From: a virus
Reading direction: 5' to 3' (one strand)
DNA: 36,752 nt
Virus record (IMG/VR): IMGVR_UViG_3300018481_000044
Location: 1 to 36,752 of that record
Shown here: positions 19,274 to 26,150 of the stretch, one piece after another
How the letters are laid out: each line of letters opens with the position of its first letter
Numbering within the stretch: position 1 is the first letter of the stretch
Position numbers and translations under genes: made by a program
Notes under the pieces: model-generated
Databases searched by the model: none
Told to the model about the DNA's origin: nothing
Seen by the model: only the letters and a program-made list of their open reading frames with translations

Positions 19274-20315
19274 CGTTTCAGTAATTGAGCAGCGCATTGA
19301 TCGCGCCATCACGTCCACGATCCCGGTCAGCGCGCCGCTGGGTGGCATCGATCCCACAGACTACGGACAGGTGATGGAGTTCGCCAAGACGATGGCGACC
19401 GCCAAACACGGCATTCCCGCGTGGCTGCGCGGCTCCGCCGGTGACTGCCTGATGATATGCAGCCGCGCGATGCGCTGGCGCATGGACCCCTACTTCGTCG
19501 CCGAAAAGTCCTACCTGATGATCAACCCGAGAAACAACGAGTCGCGGGTTGGCTGGGAGAGCCAGCTTGTTCACGCGGTGATCGAGACGCTGGCTCCGAT
19601 CAAGAACCGCCTGCGCCATCGCTTCGAAGGCGAAGGCGACGACACCGTCTGCATCGTGTGGGCGACCTTTAAGGGCGAGGACGAAGCGCACACGTTCAAG
19701 AGCGAACCGCTTGGCAAGCGCATCAAGGACATCGGCAAAAGCGATAAGGGCAATTTCCGTGGCAGCCCGCTCTGGCTCACCAAGCCGCGCGTGCAGTTGT
19801 TCTATGACGCGAGCCGCGACTGGGCGCGCATCAATTGCCCCGACGTTCTCGCGGGCGTCTACACGCGCGATGAGCTTATCGAGCACGAGGCGGTCGACGT
19901 TCCACTGAAAGAGATAACTTCTTCACCAAGCACGAGCGATCTTCAACAGCGGCTGAAGCTCGCCAGAGAAGCGCAGGTGCGCCCCGTGGATCGCGGGCTC
20001 GATGTCGAGCACGTCGGTCGCGAGGCGGCGGCGCGCAGCAAGATCATAGAAGGCGATCTCAATTCTGAGATCACCAAGGAGGAGGCGAAAGATGGCGGAC
20101 CAACCGACGATGGGAATCACGTGGAAGGACGGGGTGCCGATGCTGGAGATGGGGAGCGGCGTGCTGACGACGCGGTCACAGGTGACAGCGCTGGCGGAGG
20201 ACCTGACGAAAGTGGCCGAGCTAATGCCAGATCGCAAGCCGCGAAGGTCAAAGGGCAGGGCGAAATCTTCCCGGCCGACGACAAGGACAGGTCGAAAGAC
20301 AAAGGCAAACGGTGA
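19266..20315 (+). CDS. RecT-type single-strand annealing protein
   Basis: 349 residues, ATG at 19266 behind AAAGGAGCAGGCTA. Residues 30-215 fit RecT-family proteins: 'YGQVMEFAKTMATAK', 'CLMICSRAMRWRMDPYFVAEKSY', 'GWESQLVHAVIE' and 'WLTKPRVQLFYDASRDWARI'. These bind single-stranded DNA and anneal it during phage recombination, paired with the exonuclease upstream. The last 125 residues are Gly/Asp/Lys-rich and of low complexity. From 20092 a second frame with its own strong ribosome site encodes another protein over the same DNA, so the C-terminal tail may be unconstrained. Confidence 0.8.
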   Translation: MVDVSVIEQRIDRAITSTIPVSAPLGGIDPTDYGQVMEFAKTMATAKHGIPAWLRGSAGDCLMICSRAMRWRMDPYFVAEKSYLMINPRNNESRVGWESQLVHAVIETLAPIKNRLRHRFEGEGDDTVCIVWATFKGEDEAHTFKSEPLGKRIKDIGKSDKGNFRGSPLWLTKPRVQLFYDASRDWARINCPDVLAGVYTRDELIEHEAVDVPLKEITSSPSTSDLQQRLKLAREAQVRPVDRGLDVEHVGREAAARSKIIEGDLNSEITKEEAKDGGPTDDGNHVEGRGADAGDGERRADDAVTGDSAGGGPDESGRANARSQAAKVKGQGEIFPADDKDRSKDKGKR

Positions 20316-20346
20316 CACTGAGACAGAGGCAGCCGCGTCAACGTGA
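20092..20346 (+). CDS. small protein overlapping the end of the RecT gene in another frame
   Basis: 84 residues, ATG at 20092 preceded by AAGGAGGAGGCGAAAG, the strongest ribosome site in this operon. The first 45 residues look like a folded domain (MGITWKDGVPMLEMGSGVL, VTALAEDLTKVAELM); the tail is basic (RKPRRSKGRAKSSR). It overlaps the RecT frame by 224 bases. Translation is inferred from the ribosome site and from amino-acid composition that is more protein-like than the RecT tail. Function unknown. Confidence 0.55.
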   Translation: MADQPTMGITWKDGVPMLEMGSGVLTTRSQVTALAEDLTKVAELMPDRKPRRSKGRAKSSRPTTRTGRKTKANGDTETEAAAST

Positions 20347-20356
20347 GGTGACGACC

Positions 20357-20836
20357 ATGAAGGCCAAGACCCAGAAGCTTGAGACGTTGGAATTCGAGGT
20401 GCCCATCAAGCAAGAGGACATCGACAAATCCAATTGCCTCAAGGCGAACAGTTGCATGATCCGCGTCGCCGTCGAACGCATGCTTCGCAGCATGAGCGGA
20501 AAGGCCAACCATCACACGCGCGTCGACGCCGGTCATGCAACCTTCCACTGGCAAGGCTATCGGTACATTGCCGACATGCCGAAGCGGGGGAAGGCGAACC
20601 TGATCAAGTTCGATGCTGAGGACAAAGCGCGGAAGAAGGCGAAGAAGGCTGGCGAGGAGTTCGTGTCCAGCGTCAAGCCGTTCGTGCTGAAGTTCAAGGG
20701 ACGCAAGGTGGCCAAGCTGCCGAAGAACACTGCGGCACGACGCGAGCAGGTCAATGCCGCGCGTCGCGCACGGGTCGCCGGTGGTCAGAAGCAGGAGCGG
20801 TACACGCTGCGGGATCGCATCGTGGGGTTTGCGTGA
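20357..20836 (+). CDS. basic phage protein of unknown function
   Basis: 159 residues from the ATG at 20357; an upstream GTG at 20312 would add 15 residues over the previous gene. The N-terminal 90 residues form a mixed fold (ETLEFEVPIKQEDIDKSNCL, TFHWQGYRYIADMPKRGK). The C-terminal half is strongly basic with many Lys/Arg pairs (EDKARKKAKKAGEEF, RRARVAGGQKQ). Probably binds nucleic acid. The stop overlaps the next gene as GTGA. Confidence 0.6.
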   Translation: MKAKTQKLETLEFEVPIKQEDIDKSNCLKANSCMIRVAVERMLRSMSGKANHHTRVDAGHATFHWQGYRYIADMPKRGKANLIKFDAEDKARKKAKKAGEEFVSSVKPFVLKFKGRKVAKLPKNTAARREQVNAARRARVAGGQKQERYTLRDRIVGFA

Positions 20837-21168
20837 GACTGCGGCAACGACAGCCGCGTCAGCGTGACGACGGCTACCTCAAATGGCTGCGCGCGCAGCG
20901 ATGCGCGTGCGGCTGTTTGCAGGGACCACCATGCGATGCGGCACATCTTCGTGCGTCATCGCACCAGTACGACAAGCCGATGACCGGCATCGCGGCCAAA
21001 CCGGATGACATGTGGGCGCTGCCGCTGTTGCACGCGCATCACATGAACCAGCATTCCAGCCGACACGGTGAGCTTGGGTGGTGGGAATCGAAGGGTGTGG
21101 ACGACCCCTTTGCGCTATGCCTCGACTACTACGCGCGATACCAATTGGAAAAGGAGCAAACCCAGTGA
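20833..21168 (+). CDS. HNH/Ref-like small nuclease
   Basis: 111 residues from a GTG overlapping the previous stop. 'QRCACGCLQGPPCDAAHLRA' followed by 'KPDDMWALPLLHAHHMNQH' and 'GWWESKGVDDP' matches the phage Ref/DUF968-like variant of the HNH fold: Cys pairs, an 'AHL' His, and the 'PL..xHH' pair as metal ligands. Such enzymes nick or cut DNA, in the Ref case with RecA. It fits within the recombination operon. The N-terminal 11 residues (RLRQRQPRQR) are mirrored by an upstream segment at 20312-20345. Confidence 0.7.
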   Translation: MRLRQRQPRQRDDGYLKWLRAQRCACGCLQGPPCDAAHLRASSHQYDKPMTGIAAKPDDMWALPLLHAHHMNQHSSRHGELGWWESKGVDDPFALCLDYYARYQLEKEQTQ

Positions 21169-21623
21169 CAGAGCCAACCGAGTTTCGGACACGCCGCCTT
21201 GACGCACGTGAGATGGATCAGCTTGGGAAGGACGCCCGCGACATCCTGTCGAGGGCTGTGGATGCGCAAAGTTCCGGAAATTTTCCCACCGATCCGCTGG
21301 ACCATGTGTTCAAGACGCCGCCCGCCGCGCCAGTGAAGCGCGAGCTTGACGACCTTGGGCGCATGTCCGCCGACGCGGTCAGCGCACAGTACGAGGCCGC
21401 CGCCAGCGCGTTCGAGGAAATGGGGGTGGAGGTGACAGAGCGTGTCGCCAAGATCGGCAAGGCGCTGATCGAGTGCGATAAGGACCTGAGGGAAATTGCT
21501 GAGATCGCAGCGCAAATCCGCGAGAGGGGCAAGCACGTGCAGGCCCAGATCGAAGAGGCGTCCGCACTGTCAACGGACATCCGCTCCGCTGCCATCGAGG
21601 TCCGGCGGAAGCTCAAGCTATGA
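21165..21623 (+). CDS. coiled-coil protein of unknown function
   Basis: 152 residues from the GTG at 21165 (AAAAGGAGCAAACCCA upstream, GTGA overlap). Residues 65-150 form a long helix with heptad character (AASAFEEMGVEVTERVAKIG, EIAEIAAQIRERGKHV). The first 60 residues are polar. No domain recognised. It overlaps the membrane-protein gene as ATGA. Confidence 0.65.
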   Translation: MTEPTEFRTRRLDAREMDQLGKDARDILSRAVDAQSSGNFPTDPLDHVFKTPPAAPVKRELDDLGRMSADAVSAQYEAAASAFEEMGVEVTERVAKIGKALIECDKDLREIAEIAAQIRERGKHVQAQIEEASALSTDIRSAAIEVRRKLKL

Positions 21624-22186
21624 GCATCGTCTACCGGCGGCGTCCGGCGGAGCCGTGGCACGACTGGCTGGCCTATGGTGAGCGCGTCGGCGTCCTCGCG
21701 CGGGAGCGCGGCCGGGAGCTTGTTGCGTCCACGAGGCGGCTTCCGCATGCCAAGGCCGCCGTCTGGGGCGTTTTGGTCATCGTCGCGCTGGTAACCACCC
21801 TGCACGCCACAACGCGCACCCTTGCCCCGCTGCGGCCCGCCCAGCCCCCTTTGGCGCAGCGGCTCGATGACGCCCTGTCCGACTCCGTGGCAGCGGCACC
21901 GAAGGGGGATATGCGGGTGATCCAGATCACCAAGCAGGCCGACATCGAGTCGCGGATGGTGAAGACGGAGCGCATCACCGCTCCGCCACCGCCGATCTTC
22001 GCCGCCCCGCCACCGGCAGCCGTGCCGCCGCAGCCGGTCGCACAGGTTCAGGAGGAGCCGCCGCCGCCGGTCACAACTCGCAGGCGCATGGTCACGCGCG
22101 TGGCACGCGGGGGAGACATCTGCACGCGCCACGGCATGCGCAAAGAGATCACACGCGGCGGCCGGTCATGGAGGTGCAGGCGATGA
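21620..22186 (+). CDS. single-pass membrane protein with proline-rich region
   Basis: 188 residues. One transmembrane helix at about 45-63 (AAVWGVLVIVALVTTLHAT) with a basic N-terminal cytoplasmic part. The following region has a Pro-rich segment (ITAPPPPIFAAPPPAAVPP) that could span the periplasm, and the C-terminus is basic with two Cys (DICTRHGM, WRCRR). Topology is inferred from the hydrophobic helix and the positive-inside rule. It may be an envelope-modifying cargo gene or a structural spacer; function unknown. Confidence 0.6.
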   Translation: MSIVYRRRPAEPWHDWLAYGERVGVLARERGRELVASTRRLPHAKAAVWGVLVIVALVTTLHATTRTLAPLRPAQPPLAQRLDDALSDSVAAAPKGDMRVIQITKQADIESRMVKTERITAPPPPIFAAPPPAAVPPQPVAQVQEEPPPPVTTRRRMVTRVARGGDICTRHGMRKEITRGGRSWRCRR

Positions 22187-22350
22187 GTGACCGCGCGTGG
22201 ATGATCGTGATCCTCATCACGTGGCTTGCCATCGCAATGGAGTTGCTGTGGCGGCGCTGGGACCGGAAGCGTACGCAGCGCCAGTTGCTGCGCACACTGA
22301 GCCGGTTCGGCAACGGTCGCTTCATCAGGAAAGTCGAGGACGGGCAATGA
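22183..22350 (+). CDS. small single-span membrane protein
   Basis: 55 residues from the ATG at 22183 overlapping the previous stop. One hydrophobic helix at residues 7-22 (MIVILITWLAIAMELL) followed by a basic Arg-rich tail. Resembles the small membrane proteins common in phage operons (holin-like or anchor). Too little to assign a role. Confidence 0.55.
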   Translation: MSDRAWMIVILITWLAIAMELLWRRWDRKRTQRQLLRTLSRFGNGRFIRKVEDGQ

Positions 22351-22640
22351 TCGAGAGCAAAGAGAAGCTAAACGAACTTGCGATCTTCTTTCACGACAAG
22401 GTGCGCATGCTCAAGATCAGCCAATCGGTCATGATCCCGCTCAACAAATTCTCGGCGGAGGACATCGGCCAATACATGTGGGGCTACGCGATGTTCAAAA
22501 AGAAATGGTTCGAGTCCAAACACGACAAGATCGCGAACGTGCTCACCGTCGAGCGCGTCGAAGTGCCTGAATTCAGGCGCGGCGACATCGATGTCGCGTT
22601 GGGCAATACCGCAGTTTTAACCGGAGAAGAGGAAGCGTGA
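22347..22640 (+). CDS. small phage protein of unknown function
   Basis: 97 residues from the ATG at 22347, overlapping the previous stop as ATGA. Helical with 'KLNELAIFFHDKVRMLKISQ' and aromatic 'YMWGYAMFKKKWFESK'. The C-terminus is acidic. No domain. The last bases overlap the next gene as GTGA. Confidence 0.6.
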   Translation: MIESKEKLNELAIFFHDKVRMLKISQSVMIPLNKFSAEDIGQYMWGYAMFKKKWFESKHDKIANVLTVERVEVPEFRRGDIDVALGNTAVLTGEEEA

Positions 22641-22822
22641 CCATGGCCAAGAACGAAAAGCAGACGGCGTCATCAAAGGATGAACTCGCGACCACCATCC
22701 TGAATATGAGCTACGGCGAACTGATCTCGGTATCGGAGGTGCTCTGCAACATGAAGCGCGCGCGGCTCGAAACGCGCGAGGACTTCGCGGAGCTTCTGCA
22801 TCAATGGGCGGAGGGTCAGTAA
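22637..22822 (+). CDS. small phage protein of unknown function
   Basis: 61 residues from GTG 22637 (GTGA overlap) or 59 from ATG 22643; GGAGAAGAGG precedes both and suits the ATG slightly better. Helical, with 'ELATTILNMSYGELISVSEV' and 'REDFAELLHQWAE'. No family recognised. Followed by TAATG overlap with the next gene. Confidence 0.6.
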   Translation: MTMAKNEKQTASSKDELATTILNMSYGELISVSEVLCNMKRARLETREDFAELLHQWAEGQ

Positions 22823-23142
22823 TGGAAGACCCCGGCCTCGATGATGGTGGGCCGCCGCCGCCAAAAGCGGTAGGGGAATTTCTCGATGCCCTCGCCCGCT
22901 CGCTCGATCAAATCCTCAATGGCAAGGAAGTGCTGGAAGACAAGAGCCTGCGCAAGAACGGATTCATCTTGCTGATATTCCCATACGGCGAGAACGACGG
23001 GCGCGCCAACTATGTCTCGAACGGCGCGCGCCGCGAGGACATCATCAAGATGTTCGAGGTGCAGATCGAGCGCCTCAGGCAACAAGAGAAGGAAAAGGCG
23101 GAGAAGGAAAGGGCAGAGAACGGGAGGGCGGGGCCGACGTGA
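22822..23142 (+). CDS. small phage protein of unknown function
   Basis: 106 residues from ATG 22822, sharing the A of the previous TAA. The first half contains 'PKAVGEFLDALARSLDQILNG' and 'GFILLIFPYGENDGRANYVS', a compact mixed fold; the last 30 residues are a Glu/Lys-rich helix (QQEKEKAEKERAEN). No family recognised. The next gene starts at GTG over its stop. Confidence 0.6.
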   Translation: MEDPGLDDGGPPPPKAVGEFLDALARSLDQILNGKEVLEDKSLRKNGFILLIFPYGENDGRANYVSNGARREDIIKMFEVQIERLRQQEKEKAEKERAENGRAGPT

Positions 23143-23540
23143 AGAAGCGCGTGCCGCTGACGTTGCAGGAAAACCGCATCCGCGAGGGCCAGTACGCCAG
23201 CGATGAGAGCTACGGCATGGCCGGAGGCTTCCGGCTGATCGGGCCGAAGGGCGTGATGTTGCTGGTGATGTCGAGCGGCACAGAGGACGGCACCGGCTGG
23301 GAGCACGTGAGCGTCACCTGTCAGAACCGGCCGCCGAATTGGGAAGAGATGTGCGTCGTCAAAGACTTGTTCTGGGCCGAAGACGAGTGCGTGGTCCAGT
23401 ATCACCCGCCACGTAGCGAATATGTGAACTGCCACCCGTACTGCCTCCACCTGTGGAAGCAGGCGAGCGGCGCGTTCCCGATGCCGTCGAGCTTGCTGGT
23501 GGGTCCAAAGCGTCCGCTACGCAGCGCGCGCGATCATTGA
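23139..23540 (+). CDS. conserved-type phage protein (WEEM...VKDLFW family)
   Basis: 133 residues from GTG 23139. Contains 'GWEHVSVTCQNRPPNWEEM', 'VKDLFWAEDECVVQYHPP' and 'YVNCHPYCLHLWKQ', a signature I recall from a widespread phage protein family of unknown function (a DUF, probably DUF7694). Presumably cytoplasmic. It is the last gene of the rightward operon that begins with the exonuclease. Confidence 0.7.
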   Translation: MKKRVPLTLQENRIREGQYASDESYGMAGGFRLIGPKGVMLLVMSSGTEDGTGWEHVSVTCQNRPPNWEEMCVVKDLFWAEDECVVQYHPPRSEYVNCHPYCLHLWKQASGAFPMPSSLLVGPKRPLRSARDH

Positions 23541-23644
23541 AAAACGCTGGAATGTCCGGAAAATAGTATGACGGAATCGTGGCCGGTCGCGCTAAGGTTG
23601 GCCGGTCAAGTTTGCAAACTGACATCAAAAGGAGTCGTACCGAA

Positions 23645-24400
23645 ATGAAGAATCTATTGCTGGCAGCCGCCATGGTTGGTGCGCTGTCCCTACCGGCATC
23701 TGCCGCAGAAATCACCATCGGTGGTCAGGTCTGGACTATCGGTGGCACTGCTCTCACGCTGGGCGGCGTGCCGTCTGGTAATCAGGTTGACAACAACCCC
23801 TGCATCATCTGCGGGGCCAATCAGCCCAACCAGACCAACTTCGCCCAAAACTTCGGCTACACTGACTTCGGCAACAGAGGTAGCTTGTCCGACATTATCT
23901 TCTTCTCGTCCGGCATCCTTCGGGATGGCGACCTTGCAGCGGATACGATCTCCGGGACGAACTACACCGGGACGCAGATCGGCAACCTTCTGACGGCAAT
24001 GGGAGGTGATGGTTATACGTTCAGCATTGGTATCGACGTGAACGACACCAACAAGGCGCAGATTTTGGAGAGCTTCTTTTTCCTCGATCTGACCTCGCAT
24101 ACGGTGCTTGCATCATTCTCTCCGGAACTGGGTGGCGTCCCGCTTCCGTCTCTCAGCAACGGGACGGGCTTTCCCGACTACCAACTCAACGGGCTGACTC
24201 TGGCTGGCCTCGATCTCACCCACGAGTACGCTTTCTTCGGGCGTATCAGCGGTGCGAACGATGGTCCGGACAGCTTCTTCATCGTGGCACAGGCGGTCCC
24301 CGGTCCCATCGTGGGCGCGGGTCTTCCCGGCCTCATCACGGCTTGCTTCGCGCTGATGGGCTTGGCCGGTTGGCGTCGTCGCCGCAACGCGATGGCTTGA
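23645..24400 (+). CDS. exported protein with PEP-CTERM-like sorting tail
   Basis: 251 residues from the ATG at 23645 behind AAAAGGAGTCGTACCGAA. Signal peptide KNLLLAAAMVGALSLPASAA (cleavage near 21). The mature region is Gly/Asn/Thr-rich and beta-type with a Cys pair (PCIICGA). The C-terminus has VPGPIVGAGLPGLI, a hydrophobic helix and then GWRRRR, i.e. the alphaproteobacterial form of the PEP-CTERM tripartite signal (motif, transmembrane helix, Arg cluster) recognised by exosortase. It sits alone between an upstream spacer with repeats and a terminator, typical of lysogenic cargo expressed from a prophage. Function unknown; cell-surface display is inferred. Confidence 0.75.
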   Translation: MKNLLLAAAMVGALSLPASAAEITIGGQVWTIGGTALTLGGVPSGNQVDNNPCIICGANQPNQTNFAQNFGYTDFGNRGSLSDIIFFSSGILRDGDLAADTISGTNYTGTQIGNLLTAMGGDGYTFSIGIDVNDTNKAQILESFFFLDLTSHTVLASFSPELGGVPLPSLSNGTGFPDYQLNGLTLAGLDLTHEYAFFGRISGANDGPDSFFIVAQAVPGPIVGAGLPGLITACFALMGLAGWRRRRNAMA

Positions 24401-24416
24401 ACGCCAAAAACAACAG

Positions 24417-24445
24417 CGGCCCCGGTGATGAGCCGGGGCCGTTTT
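24417..24445 (+). terminator. intrinsic terminator after the PEP-CTERM-type gene
   Basis: 9-bp stem CGGCCCCGG/CCGGGGCCG with a 7-base loop followed by TTTTG. It ends the single-gene unit 23645-24400. Confidence 0.85.
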
Positions 24446-24458
24446 GTTAGGAGCAACC

Positions 24459-24719
24459 ATGTACGCGCTACTCGCCGCATTCATCCTCGCTGCCACGCCA
24501 GCGTGGGCGCAGAAAAGCGATCATCCAGTCACGCACCAACTCGTGGACAAGAACGGTGCGAAGGCTGGCACCGTGACGATCTCTGGCAATCGACAGTTTC
24601 TGCGCGACATCAACGATGAACTGATTGCCACCATCGTCATAGAGAAAGACGGCACACGCACCGCCTACGATCCGGACGGCAAGGTGCTCAAATCCGACAA
24701 GCTTCCAGTACCAAGGTGA
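24459..24719 (+). CDS. small secreted protein
   Basis: 86 residues from ATG 24459 (TAGGAGCAACC upstream). Signal peptide MYALLAAFILAATPAWAQ with cleavage after AWA. The mature part is a short beta-rich domain (KAGTVTISGNRQFLRDINDE, ATIVIEKDGTRTAYDPDGKV). Similar in type, not sequence, to the secreted repeat protein at 4124. Envelope or host-interaction cargo is the likely role. GTGA overlap with the next gene. Confidence 0.65.
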   Translation: MYALLAAFILAATPAWAQKSDHPVTHQLVDKNGAKAGTVTISGNRQFLRDINDELIATIVIEKDGTRTAYDPDGKVLKSDKLPVPR

Positions 24720-24949
24720 ACATCCGCATCCCACGCTGGCTCGTTGCAGCGTGGGATGCTTTCGGTGACTGGGCCAACGTCAACGTCTACGAGCGCGGCA
24801 AGATCGAGCTTCGCCGCATCGATCTCGTGCTCGCCATCGGCTTCTTCGGCTGCGTCGCTTGGTACGCGTACCACGACGGAGTCATGGGCGCGCTGATCGG
24901 CGGAACGCTCTACGCCTTCCTGATGATGGCCGCGCTCTGGATGTTCTAA
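24716..24949 (+). CDS. small membrane protein
   Basis: 77 residues from GTG 24716. Two hydrophobic helices: 'LVLAIGFFGCVAWYAY' (about 37-52) and 'GALIGGTLYAFLMMAALWMF' (about 58-77). The N-terminal half is amphipathic and polar. A helical-hairpin membrane protein; phage holin, immunity or cargo roles are possible, but none is supported by motif. Confidence 0.6.
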   Translation: MNIRIPRWLVAAWDAFGDWANVNVYERGKIELRRIDLVLAIGFFGCVAWYAYHDGVMGALIGGTLYAFLMMAALWMF

Positions 24950-24967
24950 CCCGACATGAAGGACGGC

Positions 24968-25360
24968 ATGGACATCGTTCCGAGATTGCGCGCTTACCGC
25001 TCTCGTATCATGAGCGAGGCCGCCGACGAGATCGAGCGGCTGCGACGAGCCGGATTTGGCGGCTTGTCCTACGACATCGCAGAGAAACAGCGGCAAGAGA
25101 TTGCGCGGCAGGACGACGAGATCGAGCGGCTGCGGGTTGCCCTACATAAATCCGAAGCTGGCCTGCTGCTAGCGCAGTTCGAGTTCATTGCAGACCTGAA
25201 TTTCATCAAAACGTTCTGGCGTGCTGAGCTGTCCTGCCTCCATCTGGCTTGTGTTGCTGAATGTAATCCGATGACAACGCATTGCGGGCGCGCTGCTGAG
25301 GTCTTTGAAAAGCACAACGCAAGGCCGCCGTTAACCGGCCGCGACAGCAACCCGACATGA
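24968..25360 (+). CDS. small coiled-coil protein, first of a tandem paralogue group
   Basis: 130 residues from ATG 24968, for which AAGGA at 24959-24963 is the ribosome site; an ATG at 24956 is in frame but has none. Starts 'MDIVPRLRAYRSRIMSEAAD' and contains 'ADEIERLR' and 'DDEIERLRVALHKSEAGLLL'. The 'KSEAGLLLAQFEF' segment recurs in the next gene. The C-terminal half has several Cys. Such 'ADEIERLR' proteins are frequent small phage proteins of unknown function. The stop overlaps the leader of the next copy. Confidence 0.55.
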   Translation: MDIVPRLRAYRSRIMSEAADEIERLRRAGFGGLSYDIAEKQRQEIARQDDEIERLRVALHKSEAGLLLAQFEFIADLNFIKTFWRAELSCLHLACVAECNPMTTHCGRAAEVFEKHNARPPLTGRDSNPT

Positions 25361-25368
25361 AGGATGCG

Positions 25369-25488
25369 ATGGACATCGTGGAGCGGCTGCGCGCGGGGCG
25401 ACCATCTGAGCTTCAGCTTGATAAATCCGAAGCTGGCCTGCTGCTGGCGCGGTTCGAGTTGCGAGCGTTAACCGGCCGCGAGACATGA
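25369..25488 (+). CDS. very short paralogue of the preceding gene
   Basis: 39 residues from ATG 25369 (AAGGA upstream; ATG 25357 also in frame). The sequence is 'MDIVERLRAGRPSELQLDKS' then EAGLLLARFELRALTGRET. It shares the start and the KSEAGLLLAxFE segment with the gene at 24968 and appears to be a shortened duplicate. The stop overlaps the next unit. Could be a decayed copy rather than a functional gene. Confidence 0.45.
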   Translation: MDIVERLRAGRPSELQLDKSEAGLLLARFELRALTGRET

Positions 25489-25496
25489 AGGACGAC

Positions 25497-25745
25497 ATGA
25501 CTGACCGACTTGTGAGAGGGCTGCGCCTGATCGAAAGCGGCCATTATCACGGCTTAGGCGATGTGTGGCTGAAGAAGACTGGAGGCGAGGCCGCAGACGA
25601 GATCGAGCGGCTGCGGGCTAAGCGTCTGGATTTTGCCAAGGAGGTCGAGCGGCTGACAAACGGTGTCAAGAAAATCCAAGAGTACCTTGAGGAAGATCGC
25701 ACGGGCGATGCTCTATTCGTCTGCGACGCCCTCCTAGCCCGCTAA
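25497..25745 (+). CDS. small coiled-coil protein, third of the paralogue group
   Basis: 82 residues from ATG 25497 with AAGGA at 25488-25492; ATG 25485 is in frame and overlaps the previous stop. Contains 'GGEAADEIERLRAKRLDFAK', the same EAADEIERLR block as the gene at 24968, then 'EVERLTNGVKKIQEYLEED'. Helical, acidic/basic mix, unknown function. The string TGAAGGA that ends the earlier copies recurs after its stop at 25747. Confidence 0.6.
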   Translation: MTDRLVRGLRLIESGHYHGLGDVWLKKTGGEAADEIERLRAKRLDFAKEVERLTNGVKKIQEYLEEDRTGDALFVCDALLAR

Positions 25746-25809
25746 CTGAAGGACAGCGAATGACTGACACCGACGAGAATGTGGGCGCGCGACCTCTGAC
25801 CGGGTTCTA

Positions 25810-26040
25810 TCAATACCGCCAAAAGGTTGGCAAGGCCGGGCCTCCACCCAGCACGCCCGCGAGCCAGATCACGACGGCGATCAGACACAACAGGGCAACG
25901 ACGATCTTGCCGAACTTCAGCACGTTGGCGTCGATGGTGACGCCGAACCAGTCTCTAATCACCCACAAGATGATGTACGCGATCAGGACAATGATCGCGA
26001 TGTACAAAAGCAGATTCAGAAACGAGAGCAAGATGTTCAT
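25810..26040 (-). CDS. holin-like membrane protein
   Basis: 76 residues from ATG 26040 (GGAGAGACACA upstream). Two strongly hydrophobic helices: 'LLSFLNLLLYIAIIVLIAYI' (about 4-23) and 'KIVVALLCLIAVVIWLAGVL' (about 45-64), with a short charged link. Downstream of the endolysin on the same strand, which has no signal peptide, so a pore-forming holin is needed; this is the only membrane-protein candidate nearby. The assignment rests on context and topology. Confidence 0.65.
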   Translation of the reverse strand: MNILLSFLNLLLYIAIIVLIAYIILWVIRDWFGVTIDANVLKFGKIVVALLCLIAVVIWLAGVLGGGPALPTFWRY

Positions 26041-26124
26041 TGTGTCTCTCCATCGGTCGAGCTAAGCGAAAGAGCTTGGCCGCGCGGAGCAAAGTATGGC
26101 GAGGCGGGGCAAGGCAGCTAAACG

Positions 26125-26150
26125 AGAGGCGGGCTTCGGCTCGCCTCTTT
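26125..26150. terminator. UUCG hairpin terminator between endolysin and holin-like genes
   Basis: 10-bp stem AGAGGCGGGC/GCTCGCCTCT (one G-T pair) capped by TTCG. Followed by TTTAGTTTT on the plus strand. It lies directly at the end of the endolysin gene and could act on both strands. Confidence 0.6.

Noticed and set aside
21218-22132. 304-codon open frame on the minus strand
   Set aside because: Antisense to two rightward genes with good overlaps and ribosome sites; Arg/Ser/Cys-rich shadow composition.
25760-26065. 101-codon plus-strand frame after the paralogue group
   Set aside because: Has a ribosome-site-like GAAGGA, but most of it is antisense to the holin-like gene, whose two hydrophobic helices and ribosome site are convincing. 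Only its first codons may be a gene remnant.
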